From assembly GCF_014205635.1 (NCBI RefSeq), contig NZ_JACIIV010000011.1, forward strand, positions 1-64,000: a DNA stretch of 64,000 nt, read 5' to 3'. This DNA is from Polymorphobacter multimanifer (lineage in GTDB: Bacteria > Pseudomonadota > Alphaproteobacteria > Sphingomonadales > Sphingomonadaceae). A program made the position numbers and the translations under genes. The notes beneath the pieces were generated by a model. It had not been told where the DNA came from, searched no databases, and saw only the letters and a list, made by a program, of their open reading frames with translations. Below are positions 45,341 to 54,921 of the stretch, piece after piece; position 1 is the first letter of the stretch; each line of letters starts with the position of its first letter.

Positions 45341-45628
45341 CTATTCGGCGTCGGCGTTAAGCTTTTCGCGCAATTCCTTGCCGGGCTTGAAATAGGGCAC
45401 GCGCTTGGCGTCGACCTTGACCGTGGCGCCGGTGCGCGGATTGCGGCCGGTGCGCGCATCACGGGCCCGGGTGGAAAAGGCGCCGAAGCCGCGCAGCTCG
45501 ACCCGGCGGCCCGAGGCCAGCGCTGACGTGATTTCATCGAAGATCGTCGAGACGATGGCTTCAACGTCGCGCACCGTGAGATGCGGGTTATCCTCGGCAA
45601 TCTTTGCCACCAGTTCAGACCTGATCAC
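45341..45628 (-). CDS. ihfB: Integration host factor subunit beta
   Basis: A 95-residue DNA-bending protein. [21 protein letters not shown] and the DNA-binding beta-arm [26 protein letters not shown] identify IhfB rather than HU. With IhfA it bends DNA at promoters and recombination sites. It lies 220 bases downstream of rpsA, the usual neighbour. Confidence 0.93.
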   Translation of the reverse strand: MIRSELVAKIAEDNPHLTVRDVEAIVSTIFDEITSALASGRRVELRGFGAFSTRARDARTGRNPRTGATVKVDAKRVPYFKPGKELREKLNADAE

Positions 45629-45790
45629 TGGCTTCCCCTTTTACACCCCCGTGCAGGGCCTGATTTCAAACGGCATCGTGCATCCAACCTTGGGAAATGG
45701 CAAATGAAACCATTGGCCCAAGCTGCTGTTCTCGCCGCAAATTCGGGTCACATAAGCGCAAATGTCATGAATTCGGCTGGAAACGACGAC

Positions 45791-45817
45791 GGCGACAGTC
45801 CGAAGAGGACTGTCGCC
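45791..45817 (-). terminator. rpsA terminator hairpin
   Basis: A perfect 11-bp stem GGCGACAGTCC/GGACTGTCGCC with loop GAAGA lies about 30 bases after the rpsA stop. The downstream minus strand is T/C-rich rather than a clean T-run. Confidence 0.7.
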
Positions 45818-45848
45818 GCCGCGTTTGCTGCTGCTGATCTCGAAAAAA

Positions 45849-47573
45849 TCAGCTCTTGTCAGCATCCTCGCGCGCCTTGTTGAAGGCGGCACCGAGGATG
45901 TTGCCGAGCGTGGCGCCCGAGTCGGAGGTGCCGTATTGGGCCACGGCCTCCTTCTCTTCGGAGATCTGCAGCGACTTGATGCTGAGCATGGGCTTGCGAC
46001 CCTTTTCGAAGCCGGTGACCATGGCATCGACCTTCTGCCCGGGCTGGAAGCGCTCGGCGCGCTGCTCGTCCCGATCGCGGCTGAGATCGCCGCGCTTGAT
46101 GAAGGCGGTGGTGGTGCCATCGTCGCCAAGGCTCACCTCGATGCCGCCATCGCGTGCCACGATGACCGTGGCGGTGACGATGTCGTTCTTCTTGAGGTCG
46201 GTGCCGCCGGCCGAGACTTCGGTGCGCGGGGCCTGGGCTGAATCGAGCTGCTTGATGCCGAGGCTGATGCGCTCCTTCTCGATATCGACTTCGAGAACGA
46301 CCGCGTGCACGCGCTCGCCCTTGTGGTGACGGCCGAGCGCCTGCTCGCCGGTGACACCCCAGGCGATGTCGGACATGTGGACCATGCCATCGACTTCGCC
46401 GTCGAGGCCGATGAACAGGCCGAATTCGGTGGCGTTCTTGACTTCGCCTTCGATCTTCGAGCCGACCGGATATTGCTCGGCGAACACTTCCCACGGGTTG
46501 CGCTGCGCCTGCTTGAGGCCGAGCGAGATGCGGCGCTTCTCTTCATCGACTTCGAGGACGATGACTTCGACTTCCTGGCTGGTGCTGACGATCTTGCCGG
46601 GGTGGACGTTCTTCTTGACCCACGACATTTCGGAGACGTGTACCAGGCCTTCGATGCCGGCTTCGAGCTCGACGAAGGCACCATATTCGGTGATGTTGGT
46701 GACGCGGCCGGTGTGGCGGGTGTCCACGGCGTACTTCGCGGTGGCGGTCGTCCACGGATCGGCTTCGAGCTGCTTCATGCCGAGGCTGATGCGCTGGGTT
46801 TCGCGGTTGATGCGGATGATCTGCACGCGCAGCACATCGCCGATGTTGAGGACTTCGGACGGGTGATTGACGCGCTTGTAGCTCATGTCCGTCACGTGCA
46901 GCAGGCCATCGATGCCGCCGAGATCGACGAAGGCACCATAGTCGGTGATGTTCTTGACGGTGCCATCGACGATCTGGCCTTCGGCGAGGCTGAGGATCAG
47001 GCCCGAACGCTGTTCGGCACGCGATTCTTCGAGGATCGAGCGGCGCGAGACGACGATGTTGCCGCGCTTGCGATCCATCTTGAGGATCTGGAAGGGCTGC
47101 GGCAGGTTCATGAGCGGGGTGACATCGCGCACCGGGCGGATATCGACCTGCGAACCGGGAAGGAAGGCAACCGCTCCGTTCAGATCGACGGTGAAGCCGC
47201 CCTTGACGCGGCCAAAGATGATGCCCTCGACGCGCTCGCCGGCGGCGAACTGCGATTCAAGCGCATCCCAGCTGGCTTCGCGGCGGGCGCGATCGCGGCT
47301 GAGCATCGCTTCGCCATTGGCGTTCTCGACACGATCGACATAGACTTCGACTTCATCACCGATCTTGAGATCGGCCTTGCCATCGGGGCCGGCGAACTCG
47401 CGCAGCGGGATGCGGCCTTCGGACTTGAGGCCGACGTCGATGACGGCGAGATCGTTTTCGAGGCCGGTGACGATGCCGCGAACGACGCGGCCTTCAAAGC
47501 TCTGGTTCTTGCCGAGCGAGGATTCGAGCATTGCTGCGAAATCGTCGCGGGTAGGTTGGGCGGCACTTGCCAT
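45849..47573 (-). CDS. rpsA: 30S ribosomal protein S1
   Basis: A 574-residue protein with six S1 RNA-binding repeats; repeats 3-6 are evident, for example YGAFVDLGGIDGLLHVTDMS, YGAFVELEAGIEGLVHVSEMS and EFGLFIGLDGEVDGMVHMSD. It recruits mRNA to the 30S subunit. The acidic C-terminal end is short. A structured leader and a terminator-like hairpin separate it from cmk. Confidence 0.97.
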   Translation of the reverse strand: MASAAQPTRDDFAAMLESSLGKNQSFEGRVVRGIVTGLENDLAVIDVGLKSEGRIPLREFAGPDGKADLKIGDEVEVYVDRVENANGEAMLSRDRARREASWDALESQFAAGERVEGIIFGRVKGGFTVDLNGAVAFLPGSQVDIRPVRDVTPLMNLPQPFQILKMDRKRGNIVVSRRSILEESRAEQRSGLILSLAEGQIVDGTVKNITDYGAFVDLGGIDGLLHVTDMSYKRVNHPSEVLNIGDVLRVQIIRINRETQRISLGMKQLEADPWTTATAKYAVDTRHTGRVTNITEYGAFVELEAGIEGLVHVSEMSWVKKNVHPGKIVSTSQEVEVIVLEVDEEKRRISLGLKQAQRNPWEVFAEQYPVGSKIEGEVKNATEFGLFIGLDGEVDGMVHMSDIAWGVTGEQALGRHHKGERVHAVVLEVDIEKERISLGIKQLDSAQAPRTEVSAGGTDLKKNDIVTATVIVARDGGIEVSLGDDGTTTAFIKRGDLSRDRDEQRAERFQPGQKVDAMVTGFEKGRKPMLSIKSLQISEEKEAVAQYGTSDSGATLGNILGAAFNKAREDADKS

Positions 47574-47601
47574 AAATTGAGATCAGCCTTGTGTATCTGA
47601 A

Positions 47602-47637
47602 GCCGGCACGGTTTTCTGCCGTGAAGCCTCGTGCCGG
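47602..47637 (-). promoter_or_regulatory. Structured rpsA leader with overlapping stems
   Basis: In the 168-base cmk-rpsA gap, CACGG/CCGTG and the longer CCGGCAC/GTGCCGG share bases and could form alternative structures about 30-65 bases before the rpsA start. This could mediate S1 autoregulation but is only a visual inference. Confidence 0.35.
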
Positions 47638-47708
47638 GCACCGCGCCCGCCACTTCCATGTCGTCGCGGGGGCACCATGCCGTCCGCTCCCAATGATGAC
47701 CGGCAAAG

Positions 47709-47741
47709 AAAATGGGCACCGCTGGCAATAAGCCGGGTGCC
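47709..47741 (-). terminator. Terminator-like hairpin after cmk
   Basis: On the minus strand GGCACCCGGC and GCCAGCGGTGCC pair with a bulge, followed by CATTTTCTTT, directly behind the cmk stop. Confidence 0.55.
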
Positions 47742-48416
47742 TCAGGCGCTATGCTGGCCACGGCGGGCAAGCGCTTCCTCAACGAGGCGAATCGCTTGGC
47801 CGACCGCTGCGTCTATACCGAGGTCGCTGGTATCGAGCAAGGCGGCGTCGGCAGCCCGGGTGAGGGGGGCGGCGGAGCGGCCGGAATCGCGGGCATCGCG
47901 CGCTTCGATGTCGGCGAGGACATCGGCGAGGGGCTGGTCGGCGCCACGGTTCATCAGCTCGGCATGGCGGCGCGCGGCGCGGACGAGGGGCGCGGCGGTG
48001 ACGAACAGTTTTGCCGGCGCATCGGGGGCGATGACGGTGCCGATGTCGCGGCCATCGAGGACGGCGCCGCCTGGTGCCTGTGCAAAGGCGCGCTGCGTTT
48101 CAAAAAGGGCGGCGCGGACGGCGGGGTGGCTGGAGACGATCGAGGCATAGTCGCTGTTGAGGCTGCTCATCAGGTCCGGGTCGCTAAGCAGGGCGGTGTC
48201 GATGGTGCGGGCGGCGCGGGTGGCGGCGTCGGCATCATAGGGATCGTGGCCGGCGAGGCGGACGGCCAGCCCACAGGCGCGGTAGAGCTTGCCGGTGTCC
48301 ATGAAGGGCAGCGCATAATGACGGGCGAGCGCCTTGGCGATCGTGCCCTTGCCGCTGGCGGCGGGGCCATCGACGGCGATGACCAAGGGGGGGACGAGGG
48401 GGTCGGGATTTTTCAC
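47742..48416 (-). CDS. cmk: Cytidylate kinase
   Basis: A 224-residue enzyme that phosphorylates CMP and dCMP. The P-loop DGPAASGKGT is near residue 15; MDTGKLYRACGL and the nucleoside-binding LDGRDIGTVIAP are typical. No ATG opens it sensibly; I chose a GTG (VKNPDPLVPPLVIAVDG). In most relatives aroA lies directly upstream; here wecB and a DUF2490 gene intervene. Confidence 0.9.
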   Translation of the reverse strand: MKNPDPLVPPLVIAVDGPAASGKGTIAKALARHYALPFMDTGKLYRACGLAVRLAGHDPYDADAATRAARTIDTALLSDPDLMSSLNSDYASIVSSHPAVRAALFETQRAFAQAPGGAVLDGRDIGTVIAPDAPAKLFVTAAPLVRAARRHAELMNRGADQPLADVLADIEARDARDSGRSAAPLTRAADAALLDTSDLGIDAAVGQAIRLVEEALARRGQHSA

Positions 48417-48517
48417 ATGGCGGCGATAGCCTGCGGTCCGCGATGTGGGAAGGGCGGGGGTTGCGATAGGCAAAACCCTGCCCTAGCCTGCGAAAAATGG
48501 GCGCCGGGGGGCAATCT

Positions 48518-49621
48518 ATGTTTTTGCTGGTGGGCGGCACGCGGCCGGAGGCTGTGAAGCTGGCGCCGCTGGTGCTGGCGCTGCGGGCGCGGGGATGCGT
48601 GGTCCGGGTGGTGGCGACGGGGCAGCATATGCGGCTTTTCGATGAGACGCTGGCGGCGTTCGGGCTGGTGGCGGATGTGCGGCTGGGGGTGCTGGAGGGG
48701 GCGCGGACGCCGGCCGAGGTGCTGGGGCGACTGGTGCCGGTGCTGGCGGGGCTGATGCCGGGGCACAAGGCGGTGGTGGTGCAAGGGGACACGACGAGTG
48801 CGCTTGGCGGTGCGCTGGCGGCGCATTATGCCGGGGTTCCGCTGGTGCATGTCGAGGCGGGGCTGCGGACGGGGGGGCCGGAGCCGTTTCCGGAAGAGAT
48901 GCACCGGACGCTGATCGGGCAGCTGGCGGATCTGCATTTTGCGCCGACGGCGGCGGCGGTGGCGGCGCTCGCCGCGGAAGGCGTGGCGGGCGAGCGGGTG
49001 GTGATGACGGGGAACAGCGGGATCGATGCGCTGCTGTGGATGCACGCGCGGCTGCGCTCGGATGCAGCGCTGGCGGCGGCGGCGGCGGCACCGCTGGCGG
49101 GGGTGGACCGGCGGCGGCCGCTGCTGCTGGTGACGATGCACCGGCGCGAGAACCATGGGGCGGGGCTGGACGCGGTGCTGGCGGCGCTTGTGGTGCTCTC
49201 GGATGGCATGGAGATCGTGTTGCCGGTGCATCCGCATCCGTCGGTGGAGTGGCCGGTGCACGCCGCACTGGCGGGGCGGCCGGGGGTGCATCTGCTGCCG
49301 CCGCTCGGCTACCCGGCGTTCGTGTGGGCGATGATGCAGGCGACGCTGGCGCTCACCGATTCGGGCGGGGTGCAGGAGGAGGCGCCGGCCCTTGGCCTGC
49401 CGGTGCTGGTGATGCGCGGCGTGACCGAGCGGCCCGAGGGGCTGGCGACGGGGAATGCGCGGATGGTGGGGACGGAGACGGGGGCCATCGTGGCGGCGGT
49501 GCGCGGGCTGCTGATGGGGGAGGGGCTGTCGGCGATGGCCGAGCCGACGCTGCCTTATGGGGTGGGGGATGCGGCGGGGGTGATGGCGGGGGTGATGGTG
49601 GAGCGCTTCGGACGGGCGTAA
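48518..49621 (+). CDS. wecB: UDP-N-acetylglucosamine 2-epimerase (non-hydrolysing)
   Basis: A 367-residue enzyme converting UDP-GlcNAc to UDP-ManNAc for surface polysaccharides. Motifs include GGTRPEAVKLAPL at the start, VQGDTTSA, VHVEAGLRTGG, PEEMHRTL, TMHRRENHG, LTDSGGVQEEAP and MRGVTERPEG. The second ATG (MFLLVGGTRPEA) follows GGGGGG at good spacing and matches family starts better than one seven codons upstream. It sits on the opposite strand inside the aroA-cmk-rpsA block. The base composition is very GC-rich. Confidence 0.92.
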   Translation: MFLLVGGTRPEAVKLAPLVLALRARGCVVRVVATGQHMRLFDETLAAFGLVADVRLGVLEGARTPAEVLGRLVPVLAGLMPGHKAVVVQGDTTSALGGALAAHYAGVPLVHVEAGLRTGGPEPFPEEMHRTLIGQLADLHFAPTAAAVAALAAEGVAGERVVMTGNSGIDALLWMHARLRSDAALAAAAAAPLAGVDRRRPLLLVTMHRRENHGAGLDAVLAALVVLSDGMEIVLPVHPHPSVEWPVHAALAGRPGVHLLPPLGYPAFVWAMMQATLALTDSGGVQEEAPALGLPVLVMRGVTERPEGLATGNARMVGTETGAIVAAVRGLLMGEGLSAMAEPTLPYGVGDAAGVMAGVMVERFGRA

Positions 49622-49653
49622 CTTGGGACACGCATGGGGTGGCGCCGTGCCGA

Positions 49654-50373
49654 TCAGTCCGTGACCGATGCGGCGCTCTGGTCCGTCAGGTTGAAGGTGA
49701 ACTGGAAATTGAGGGCGTGTTCCATCTGCGTGGGTGTGTTGCCTTGCGCAAGGCGGAATTGGTTCAGATAGCCGACATCGGCCTTGATGAAGCGACCCAC
49801 CGGCACGGTGACGCCGATGATATTGCGCGCTCGTTCATAGCCACTGCGCTGTCCCCAGCGCGTGCTGTTGGGCAGAAAAAAGCTTTCGTGGCTGACGAAC
49901 AGCGTGAAGGACTCATGCAGCCTGTGGTTGAAGCGCAGCAATGGCCGAATGCGGATGCCGACACCCGGGGCGTCTGAACTGAAGCGTTGATCGACACGAA
50001 GCCGGGTTGTGAGCGGGCCAAAGGTGGCAACGATGTGTTGGCGCAGGCGATGCTCGCCACCGGCGGTGTTTGCATTGAAGAAATCGACGCGGCGGTAGCC
50101 GAACCCCAGTTCGATATTGGGCGTGGCGCGGTAACCAAGCAGGCCGCCGAACTCGGTCTGGTAAAGGCCTTGCTGCCGGTCGCTGAAGCGGGCGATTTGC
50201 TCGACAGTGAGTTGCAGATCCTTGGCGATCGCCGCGTTGGTATTTGCTTGAAGCCAAAGCTGCCCGTCTTGCTGTTGCGCACAGGCCGGCACCGACACGG
50301 CGGCCGCACCGGCAATGATGATCGAGTGCAACGACAGGCGGTTTTGAAACTCAATCCGTCGCGTGGGTTTCAT
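49654..50373 (-). CDS. DUF2490 outer-membrane protein
   Basis: A 239-residue protein with signal peptide ([20 protein letters not shown]) and beta-strand-rich body with alternating aromatic residues ([28 protein letters not shown]) ending in FTFNLTD..., fitting the DUF2490 beta-barrel family. The function is unknown. The start lies 23 bases inside aroA, so it is probably co-transcribed. Confidence 0.75.
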   Translation of the reverse strand: MKPTRRIEFQNRLSLHSIIIAGAAAVSVPACAQQQDGQLWLQANTNAAIAKDLQLTVEQIARFSDRQQGLYQTEFGGLLGYRATPNIELGFGYRRVDFFNANTAGGEHRLRQHIVATFGPLTTRLRVDQRFSSDAPGVGIRIRPLLRFNHRLHESFTLFVSHESFFLPNSTRWGQRSGYERARNIIGVTVPVGRFIKADVGYLNQFRLAQGNTPTQMEHALNFQFTFNLTDQSAASVTD

Positions 50374-51721
50374 GCGCGCCCAGTGATTGCATGAGGGGGA
50401 GGAAGTTTGGGAAGCTGGTGGTGATGGGGGTGCGGTCGTCGATGGTGATGGGGGCTTTTGCGTGGAGGCTGGCGACCGCAAAACTCATGGCGATGCGGTG
50501 ATCGAGGTGGGTGGTGATTGTGGCACCGGGCTGTGTGATTCCGGGGAGGGGGTCGCCGGCGTGGCCGTGGATGGTCAGGCCGTCTTCGTGTTCTTCGACC
50601 GATACGCCGATGGCGGTGAGGCCGGTGGCCATGGCAGTCAGGCGGTCCGATTCCTTGACGCGGAGTTCTTCGAGGCCGGTGGTGCGGGTGGTGCCCTGGG
50701 CATGGGCGGCGGCGATGAAGAGGATGGAGAATTCGTCGATCATGCTCGGTGCGACGCTGGCGGGGACGTCGATGCCTTTGAGGGGGCTGTGACGGACGCG
50801 GAGATCGGCGACAGGTTCGCCGCCGATGGTGCGGGGGTTTTGGAGGGTGATGTCTCCGCCCATCGCTTGCAGGACTTCGATGAGGCCGGCGCGGGTAGGG
50901 TTGATGCCGATGTTGGTGATGGTGACATCGGAGCCGGGGACGATGAGCGCGGCGACGATCGGGAAGGCGGCTGACGAGGGATCGCCGGGGACGGTGATCG
51001 TCTGCGGCTTGAGCTCGGCCTCGCCGACGAGGGTGATGCGGCGGCCTTGCGGGGTCTCCTCGACGGTGAGGGTGGCGCCGAAGCCCTGCAGCATCCGCTC
51101 GCTGTGATCGCGGGTGGGGATGGGCTCGATGATGACGGTGTGGCCGGGGGTGTTGAGGCCAGCGAGCAGGATGGCGGACTTCACCTGCGCGCTGGCGACG
51201 GGGAGGGTGTATTCGAGCGGCACGGCGGGGGTGAGGCCGGTCATCGTGAGCGGCAGGCGCCCGCCGGGGGCGGATGAGAAGCTGGCGCCCATCAGTGACA
51301 GCGGATCGATGACGCGGCCCATCGGGCGGCGCGACAGGCTGGCGTCGCCGATGAAGGTGGCGGTGATGGGGTGGCTGGCGATGAGGCCCATCAGCAGGCG
51401 CGTGCTGGTGCCGCTGTTGCCCATGTCGAGGGCGGTCTGTGGCTGGAGGAGGCCGCCCACGCCGACCCCATGGACCGACCAGGAGCCAGAGGCGTGGCGG
51501 GTGATGGTGGCGCCCATGGCGCGCATGGCGGCGGCGGTGGCGAGGACATCCTCGCCTTCGAGCAGGCCGGTGATGCGGGTTTCCCCGACTGCCAGCGCAC
51601 CGAGCATGAGGGCGCGGTGGCTGATCGACTTGTCCCCCGGCACGGTGATGCTGCCCCTCAGGGGGCCGGTGATGGTGAGGCTCAAAGGGGCTTGGGGGGG
51701 GATTGGCGGCGCGGCAGACAT
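50351..51721 (-). CDS. aroA: 3-phosphoshikimate 1-carboxyvinyltransferase (EPSP synthase, class II-like)
   Basis: A 456-residue shikimate-pathway enzyme joining shikimate 3-phosphate and [34 protein letters not shown] and [18 protein letters not shown] are present; the RxHxE motif is characteristic of class II enzymes. At the position of the loop residue that is Ala in the best-known class II member it has Gly (GNSGTS). The [13 protein letters not shown] was chosen; upstream readings run outside the family. Divergent from the TIGR02300 gene. Confidence 0.93.
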   Translation of the reverse strand: MSAAPPIPPQAPLSLTITGPLRGSITVPGDKSISHRALMLGALAVGETRITGLLEGEDVLATAAAMRAMGATITRHASGSWSVHGVGVGGLLQPQTALDMGNSGTSTRLLMGLIASHPITATFIGDASLSRRPMGRVIDPLSLMGASFSSAPGGRLPLTMTGLTPAVPLEYTLPVASAQVKSAILLAGLNTPGHTVIIEPIPTRDHSERMLQGFGATLTVEETPQGRRITLVGEAELKPQTITVPGDPSSAAFPIVAALIVPGSDVTITNIGINPTRAGLIEVLQAMGGDITLQNPRTIGGEPVADLRVRHSPLKGIDVPASVAPSMIDEFSILFIAAAHAQGTTRTTGLEELRVKESDRLTAMATGLTAIGVSVEEHEDGLTIHGHAGDPLPGITQPGATITTHLDHRIAMSFAVASLHAKAPITIDDRTPITTSFPNFLPLMQSLGAHETHATD

Positions 51722-51814
51722 GCGGCGGCGCTTTGACAGGGCTTTGTGGCTGTGGCAATGCGCCCGCCTTTCCCGGCGTGCGCGTGCATGGCCGGTCGAT
51801 GTGCGGAGAATGAC

Positions 51815-52129
51815 GTGGTCAAGGCTGAATGGGGTACCAAGCGTGCCTGCCCGAAGTGCAACACGCGCTTCTATGATCTTGCGAAGGACGAGCCTGTGAC
51901 CTGCATCAATTGCGGTCATGCCTGGGCGCCCGAGCCGATTCTCAAGTCCAAGCAGACGACGCCGTTTGAGCAGGCCAAGCCGGTTGTCGATCCCGAGGCT
52001 GCTGCGGTGGTGGCGGACGACGATCTGGACATCGACGCCGAGGAAGATGCCGAAGCGCCGGACGTGGACCTGGGCGACGATGACGACGACCTTGGCGTGG
52101 TCAAGGGCGGCGACGACGAAGAGAGCTGA
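51815..52129 (+). CDS. TIGR02300 family protein (FYDLN acid)
   Basis: A 104-residue protein: an N-terminal zinc-ribbon-like part ([17 protein letters not shown]...[10 protein letters not shown], two CxxC) and a strongly acidic tail rich in Asp and Glu. The family is confined to alphaproteobacteria and of unknown function. The start is GTG with GGAG upstream; the ATG 23 codons earlier gives a Cys-rich extension not seen in the family. tRNA-Ala follows. Confidence 0.88.
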   Translation: MVKAEWGTKRACPKCNTRFYDLAKDEPVTCINCGHAWAPEPILKSKQTTPFEQAKPVVDPEAAAVVADDDLDIDAEEDAEAPDVDLGDDDDDLGVVKGGDDEES

Positions 52130-52236
52130 TCGGGGGAAAGCTGACGGGGGGAGATTTAAAAGGGGTTGCGCTCCCGCGCCGATTGGCATAGGCGGCGCAT
52201 CCCGGCACTTCTACCCAGAAAGTGCCAATGAGTTTT

Positions 52237-52312
52237 GGGGCCTTAGCTCAGCTGGGAGAGCGCTACGATGGCATTGTAGAGGTCAACGGTTCGATCCCGT
52301 TAGGCTCCACCA
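52237..52312 (+). tRNA. tRNA-Ala (GGC)
   Basis: A 76-base cloverleaf: acceptor GGGGCCT/AGGCTCC with one G-T pair, anticodon hairpin CTACG-ATGGCAT-TGTAG (anticodon GGC), T loop GGTTCGATCC and encoded CCA. Confidence 0.96.
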
Positions 52313-52319
52313 GAACAAG

Positions 52320-52350
52320 CCCCCGCACCATCCGGTGCGGGGGTTTTTTC
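52320..52350 (+). terminator. Rho-independent terminator after tRNA-Ala
   Basis: CCCCCGCACC/GGTGCGGGGG with a 4-base loop and six T residues. The T-run touches the stop codon of the convergent glycosyltransferase gene. Confidence 0.92.
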
Positions 52351-53485
52351 ATGCTTCCACAAAATCGGGGGTGGGGCCGCCGTGGAGCAGCCATTCGTAG
52401 AAGGCGAGGCTTTGCGCAGCGATGCGCGGCCAGCCGAAGCGGCGCTCGACCAGCGCCCGGCCGCGCGCACCCATGGCGATGAGCTCGGCCGGGGGGCAGG
52501 CGAGGGCCTGGCGGAGCATGGCTTCGAGGCTGGCGGCATCGGGCGCGCCGTGGAAGCCGGCGCCTTCGCGCGGCAGGTCGCTCCAGGGCGTGGCATGGGT
52601 GGTGATGGCGGGCAGGCCGTGCGCGAGCGCCTCGGCGACGACGATGCCGAAATTCTCCGACAGCGAGGGCAGGATGAAAAGGTCTGCGGCGGCATAGGTG
52701 GCGACCTTGTCGGCTTCGCTCACCGGGCCGGTGAAGGTGATTCGCGGGTGCTGGCCCAGCGCGGTGACAAGGGGTGCCAGTTCGGCGCGGTGGCCGTCCT
52801 CATCGGGGCCGGCGATGTGCAGGCGCCAGGCATCGAAGGTCGGGTCGGCGATGATGCGGCCCCAGGCAGCGATGAGCGCCGGCAGGTTCTTGACCGGGTG
52901 GAGGCGCGACATGAACAGCAGGGTGCGCATGGGCTGCGGCGCGCGCGCGGGGAGGGAGGCGGGGATGTTGACGCCATTGGCGATGGTGGCGATGCGGGCG
53001 CGCGGCAGCCGGGCGCGGATGTGGCTGCGCTCGGGCTCGGCGGCGGCGACAAGGCCTGCGGCACTTTCGAGGAGCGACTGCTGGAACAGGGCGCTGGCGA
53101 TGCGCTTGCGCCATGGCCGCCACGCCAGCGCCCAGGGGGCGAGCATGCCGTGCGGGCTGATGACATGCGGCCGGCCGAGCCGGCGCGCGGTGGCGGTGGC
53201 GGCGAGGTTGGCGGGGAGCCAGAGGCCGTTGTCGTGGAGCAGCGAGGGGGCTTCGGACCGAAGGAGGGCGGCGGTGTGGCGGCAGCGCTCGGCGAAGCCC
53301 TGCGCCAGCGTGAGCGGCACGAGGGCGGGATCGGGCGCATAAGGCTTGTCGGCTTCAGCGCGGGCGATGAGCTGGACGTCGGAACCGGCGCGGGCTTGCG
53401 CTTCGGCGAGCATGACGATGGCGCGCGAGGGGCCGCCGTGCTTCTCGGCGAGGCTGTCCACGCTTTGCACCAGCCGCATGGTCAT
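52349..53485 (-). CDS. Glycosyltransferase, GT4 family
   Basis: A 378-residue GT-B enzyme. The N-terminal VDSLAEKHGGPSRAIVMLAEAQ and the C-terminal donor site (LFMSRLHPVKNLPALIAAWG, LFILPSLSENFGIVVAEALAHGLP with the ExxxxxxxE pair) are typical of GT4. It transfers a sugar from a nucleotide donor, probably to a polysaccharide intermediate. The start overlaps the O-antigen polymerase-like stop by 4 bases, placing it last in a four-gene unit. Confidence 0.9.
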   Translation of the reverse strand: MTMRLVQSVDSLAEKHGGPSRAIVMLAEAQARAGSDVQLIARAEADKPYAPDPALVPLTLAQGFAERCRHTAALLRSEAPSLLHDNGLWLPANLAATATARRLGRPHVISPHGMLAPWALAWRPWRKRIASALFQQSLLESAAGLVAAAEPERSHIRARLPRARIATIANGVNIPASLPARAPQPMRTLLFMSRLHPVKNLPALIAAWGRIIADPTFDAWRLHIAGPDEDGHRAELAPLVTALGQHPRITFTGPVSEADKVATYAAADLFILPSLSENFGIVVAEALAHGLPAITTHATPWSDLPREGAGFHGAPDAASLEAMLRQALACPPAELIAMGARGRALVERRFGWPRIAAQSLAFYEWLLHGGPTPDFVEA

Positions 53486-54912
53486 GCCGGGGCGAGTGGG
53501 CGTTGCTGGGGGGGGCGTTGGGGGGTGGGGTTGATGTATGGGCGGGCGACGAGCACGAGCGTGCCGACCAGGAACCACAATTCGATGACCAGTTGCGCCG
53601 ACGCCATGTTCATGGCGAGCAGCGCCAGCGCCAGCGGGGCCAGCACCGCCTGTGCGCGCAGGTGGCGGGCCGGCGCAGCGTGCAGGACGGTGCTGAGCAC
53701 GAACAGCAGCAGCAGCAGCAGGCCGATGATGCCTTGCTCCGACAGCAGCCGCAGCAGGAGCGTCTTGGCAAGGAACACCTGGCCCTCGGCATAGGCGGCG
53801 TGCTCTGGATCGAGATAGGGCATGGCGTAGAGGTGCGCGTTGCCGATGCCGCCGCCGAACCACAGCCGATCGGGATTGGCGGCGAGCCAGCCGGAGATGG
53901 CGAGATCGAAATCCTCGACGGGGCCGATGTCTTCCAGCCGGTCGATGGTGCGCTCGGCGAGAAGATCGAGGACGGGGACGCCGGCGGCTTCCGCACCCGC
54001 GATCGCCAGCAGCAGCGGCACCAGCAGCGCGGCCAAGGTGCCGAGGATGCTGGCGGTGGAGCGCGCGATCGGGGTGCGGGTGATCCAGAAGGCGGGGAAC
54101 AGCGCGACGGTGCCGATGAGCCAGACCGCGGCGAAGGAGGTGCTGAAGGTGGCGGCGGCCGAGACGAACAGGAACAGCCAAAGGGCGGCCATCTTGCGGC
54201 CCGGCAGGTCGCGCACTGCCAGCGCCCAGGCCTGCAAGCCGACGAGGCCGAGTGCGAGCGCTGTGCCGAGGTTGCGCGGCTCGTTGGCAAGGCTGTTCAT
54301 GCGGTAAATGCCGAAGCCTTCGAAATCGAAGCGGCCTTCGCGGATCATGTCCACCGAGCCGCCGAGCAGCCGGTTGACGGCGCCGGTGGGAAGCGGGTTC
54401 GTGCCCGTGCCATACCAGATGATGATCTGCACCCAGCTGATGAGGGCGAGCACGACGAGCGCGGTCAGCCACACCCGCAGCATCGTGGTGGCATCGGCCG
54501 GGCCCTTCATCAGCAGCGGCACCATGAGCAGCGGGGCGAGGCTGAACACATGGAGGAAGATCTGGATGATGGCGCGCACGGTGGGTCCGCGCAGCGCGCC
54601 GCTGGCGATGGCGGTTTCGGGGAGGAAGCCGATCTGGAAGGTGGAATTGACGATGGCGTAGAGCAGCATCGCCACGAAGGGCAGGCCGAGCGCGACTGCG
54701 GGGAGCGGGGCGGCGCTGTGCAGCGTGCGCAGCAGCACGCCGAGGCAGAGCGGTGCCATGACGAGCTGATAGCCGGTGACACGCAGCCCGACATCGACTT
54801 CGAGGCCGCTCCAGGAGACGAAGAACAGCGCGGTGAGCAGGGCGGTGCGCGGCTGCACGAAGGCCAGCGCGAGCATGGCGACGAACAGCAGCGGCAGGAT
54901 GAGGGCGGCCAT
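53482..54912 (-). CDS. O-antigen polymerase/ligase-like membrane protein
   Basis: A 476-residue inner-membrane protein with about 11 hydrophobic helices and a large periplasmic loop (about residues 300-370: ERTIDRLEDIGPVEDF...NPDRLWFGGGIGNAH), the layout of Wzy/WaaL proteins. It probably polymerises or ligates surface-polysaccharide repeats. Family members share little sequence, so polymerase versus ligase cannot be told. It sits between the GT4 and GT2 genes. Confidence 0.78.
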   Translation of the reverse strand: MAALILPLLFVAMLALAFVQPRTALLTALFFVSWSGLEVDVGLRVTGYQLVMAPLCLGVLLRTLHSAAPLPAVALGLPFVAMLLYAIVNSTFQIGFLPETAIASGALRGPTVRAIIQIFLHVFSLAPLLMVPLLMKGPADATTMLRVWLTALVVLALISWVQIIIWYGTGTNPLPTGAVNRLLGGSVDMIREGRFDFEGFGIYRMNSLANEPRNLGTALALGLVGLQAWALAVRDLPGRKMAALWLFLFVSAAATFSTSFAAVWLIGTVALFPAFWITRTPIARSTASILGTLAALLVPLLLAIAGAEAAGVPVLDLLAERTIDRLEDIGPVEDFDLAISGWLAANPDRLWFGGGIGNAHLYAMPYLDPEHAAYAEGQVFLAKTLLLRLLSEQGIIGLLLLLLFVLSTVLHAAPARHLRAQAVLAPLALALLAMNMASAQLVIELWFLVGTLVLVARPYINPTPQRPPQQRPLAPA

Positions 54913-54921
54913 CGCCGTGGC

